Positions 63,978 to 64,000 of a stretch of 64,000 nt of DNA are shown piece by piece; the stretch's first letter is position 1, and each line of letters opens with the position of its first letter. Made by a program: the position numbers and the translations under genes. The notes below the pieces were generated by a model. That model ran no database searches. It was not told where the DNA came from and saw only the letters and a list, made by a program, of their open reading frames with translations. This DNA is from Alkaliphilus sp. B6464 (lineage in GTDB: Bacteria; Bacillota; Clostridia; Peptostreptococcales; Natronincolaceae). The stretch covers positions 1,364,001 through 1,428,000 of the forward strand of contig NZ_CP058557.1 of the NCBI RefSeq assembly GCF_018141165.1, given 5' to 3'.

Positions 63978-64000
63978 ATGAAAAAAGAAATAAGTATACG
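63978..64000 (+). CDS. Start of a gene cut by the window end
   Basis: AAAGGGAGGGATTACCAA followed by ATG and codons MKKEISI; only seven complete codons are visible. The product cannot be told. The stretch 63672-63977 holds no other gene. Confidence 0.5.

Noticed and set aside
1-64000. CRISPR arrays, tRNA or rRNA genes, insertion sequences
   Set aside because: No regular repeat-spacer series, no cloverleaf or rRNA signatures and no transposase or integrase were seen anywhere in the window.

Overview
The window is a low-GC Gram-positive chromosome segment, most likely from an anaerobic, spore-forming Clostridia species (Alkaliphilus/Clostridiaceae-like; this is inference). The reasons are AT-rich intergenic DNA, strong AGGAGG-type ribosome sites, T-box, LYS and TPP leader RNAs, pyruvate:ferredoxin oxidoreductase, a superoxide reductase, an agr system and Spo0A-box-like sites. 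No rRNA, tRNA, CRISPR array or complete mobile element was seen.

Layout. 1-5172: 3' part of a bacterial microcompartment operon (PduS-like flavoprotein, Fe-S shell protein PduT, EutQ-like cupin, extended shell protein, CoA-acylating aldehyde dehydrogenase, PduL phosphotransacylase, EutM/PduA-like shell protein); the signature enzyme lies outside the window. 5332-7443: chemoreceptor. 7441-8110: debris, including an arginase fragment. 8169-15497: the most interesting region, two convergent gene sets built around three in-frame TGA codons that read as selenocysteine. Plus strand: double-cubane protein, SaoB (TGA), SaoA ATPase, SaoP permease (TGA), Cys-rich binding lipoprotein. Minus strand: SaoD (DsrE-like), SaoT (thioredoxin-like, UxxC from TGA), SaoE (ArsP-like efflux permease), SaoC (ends Cys-Cys-COOH). 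This matches what I recall as the selenocysteine-assisted organometal (SAO) transport system. A molybdopterin oxidoreductase is divergent from it.

17900-31460: parvulin-type PPIase, oligoendopeptidase F, lysine-riboswitch-controlled NhaC-type transporter, two-component system, T-box-controlled asnA, ABC exporter, and an agr cluster (AgrB, AgrD with Ser in place of the ring Cys, a membrane protein and a GHKL kinase) with two related promoter regions. 31729-49205: PFOR, cardiolipin synthase, superoxide reductase, TPP-riboswitch-controlled thiT, two chemoreceptors, SEC-C protein, dUTPase, MATE exporter, a degenerate metallophosphoesterase, a nitroreductase-like protein and FolD. 49559-64000: propeller-like lipoprotein, a gamma-glutamylcysteine ligase overlapping an ATP-grasp ligase (possible unusual low-molecular-weight thiol pathway), feoAB, AI-2E-type permease, FabG/thiolase pair, DMT permease, MGDG-type glycosyltransferase, a subtilase-like lipoprotein and the first codons of one more gene.

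How they fit: the SAO genes would capture a thiophilic (organo)metal compound outside the cell, carry it through the membrane and pass it between Cys/Sec sites, with an ArsP-type permease for export. Selenocysteine insertion genes (selA/B/C/D) are not in the window, so the reading of TGA as Sec rests on the protein alignments, the three separate cases and SECIS-like hairpins.
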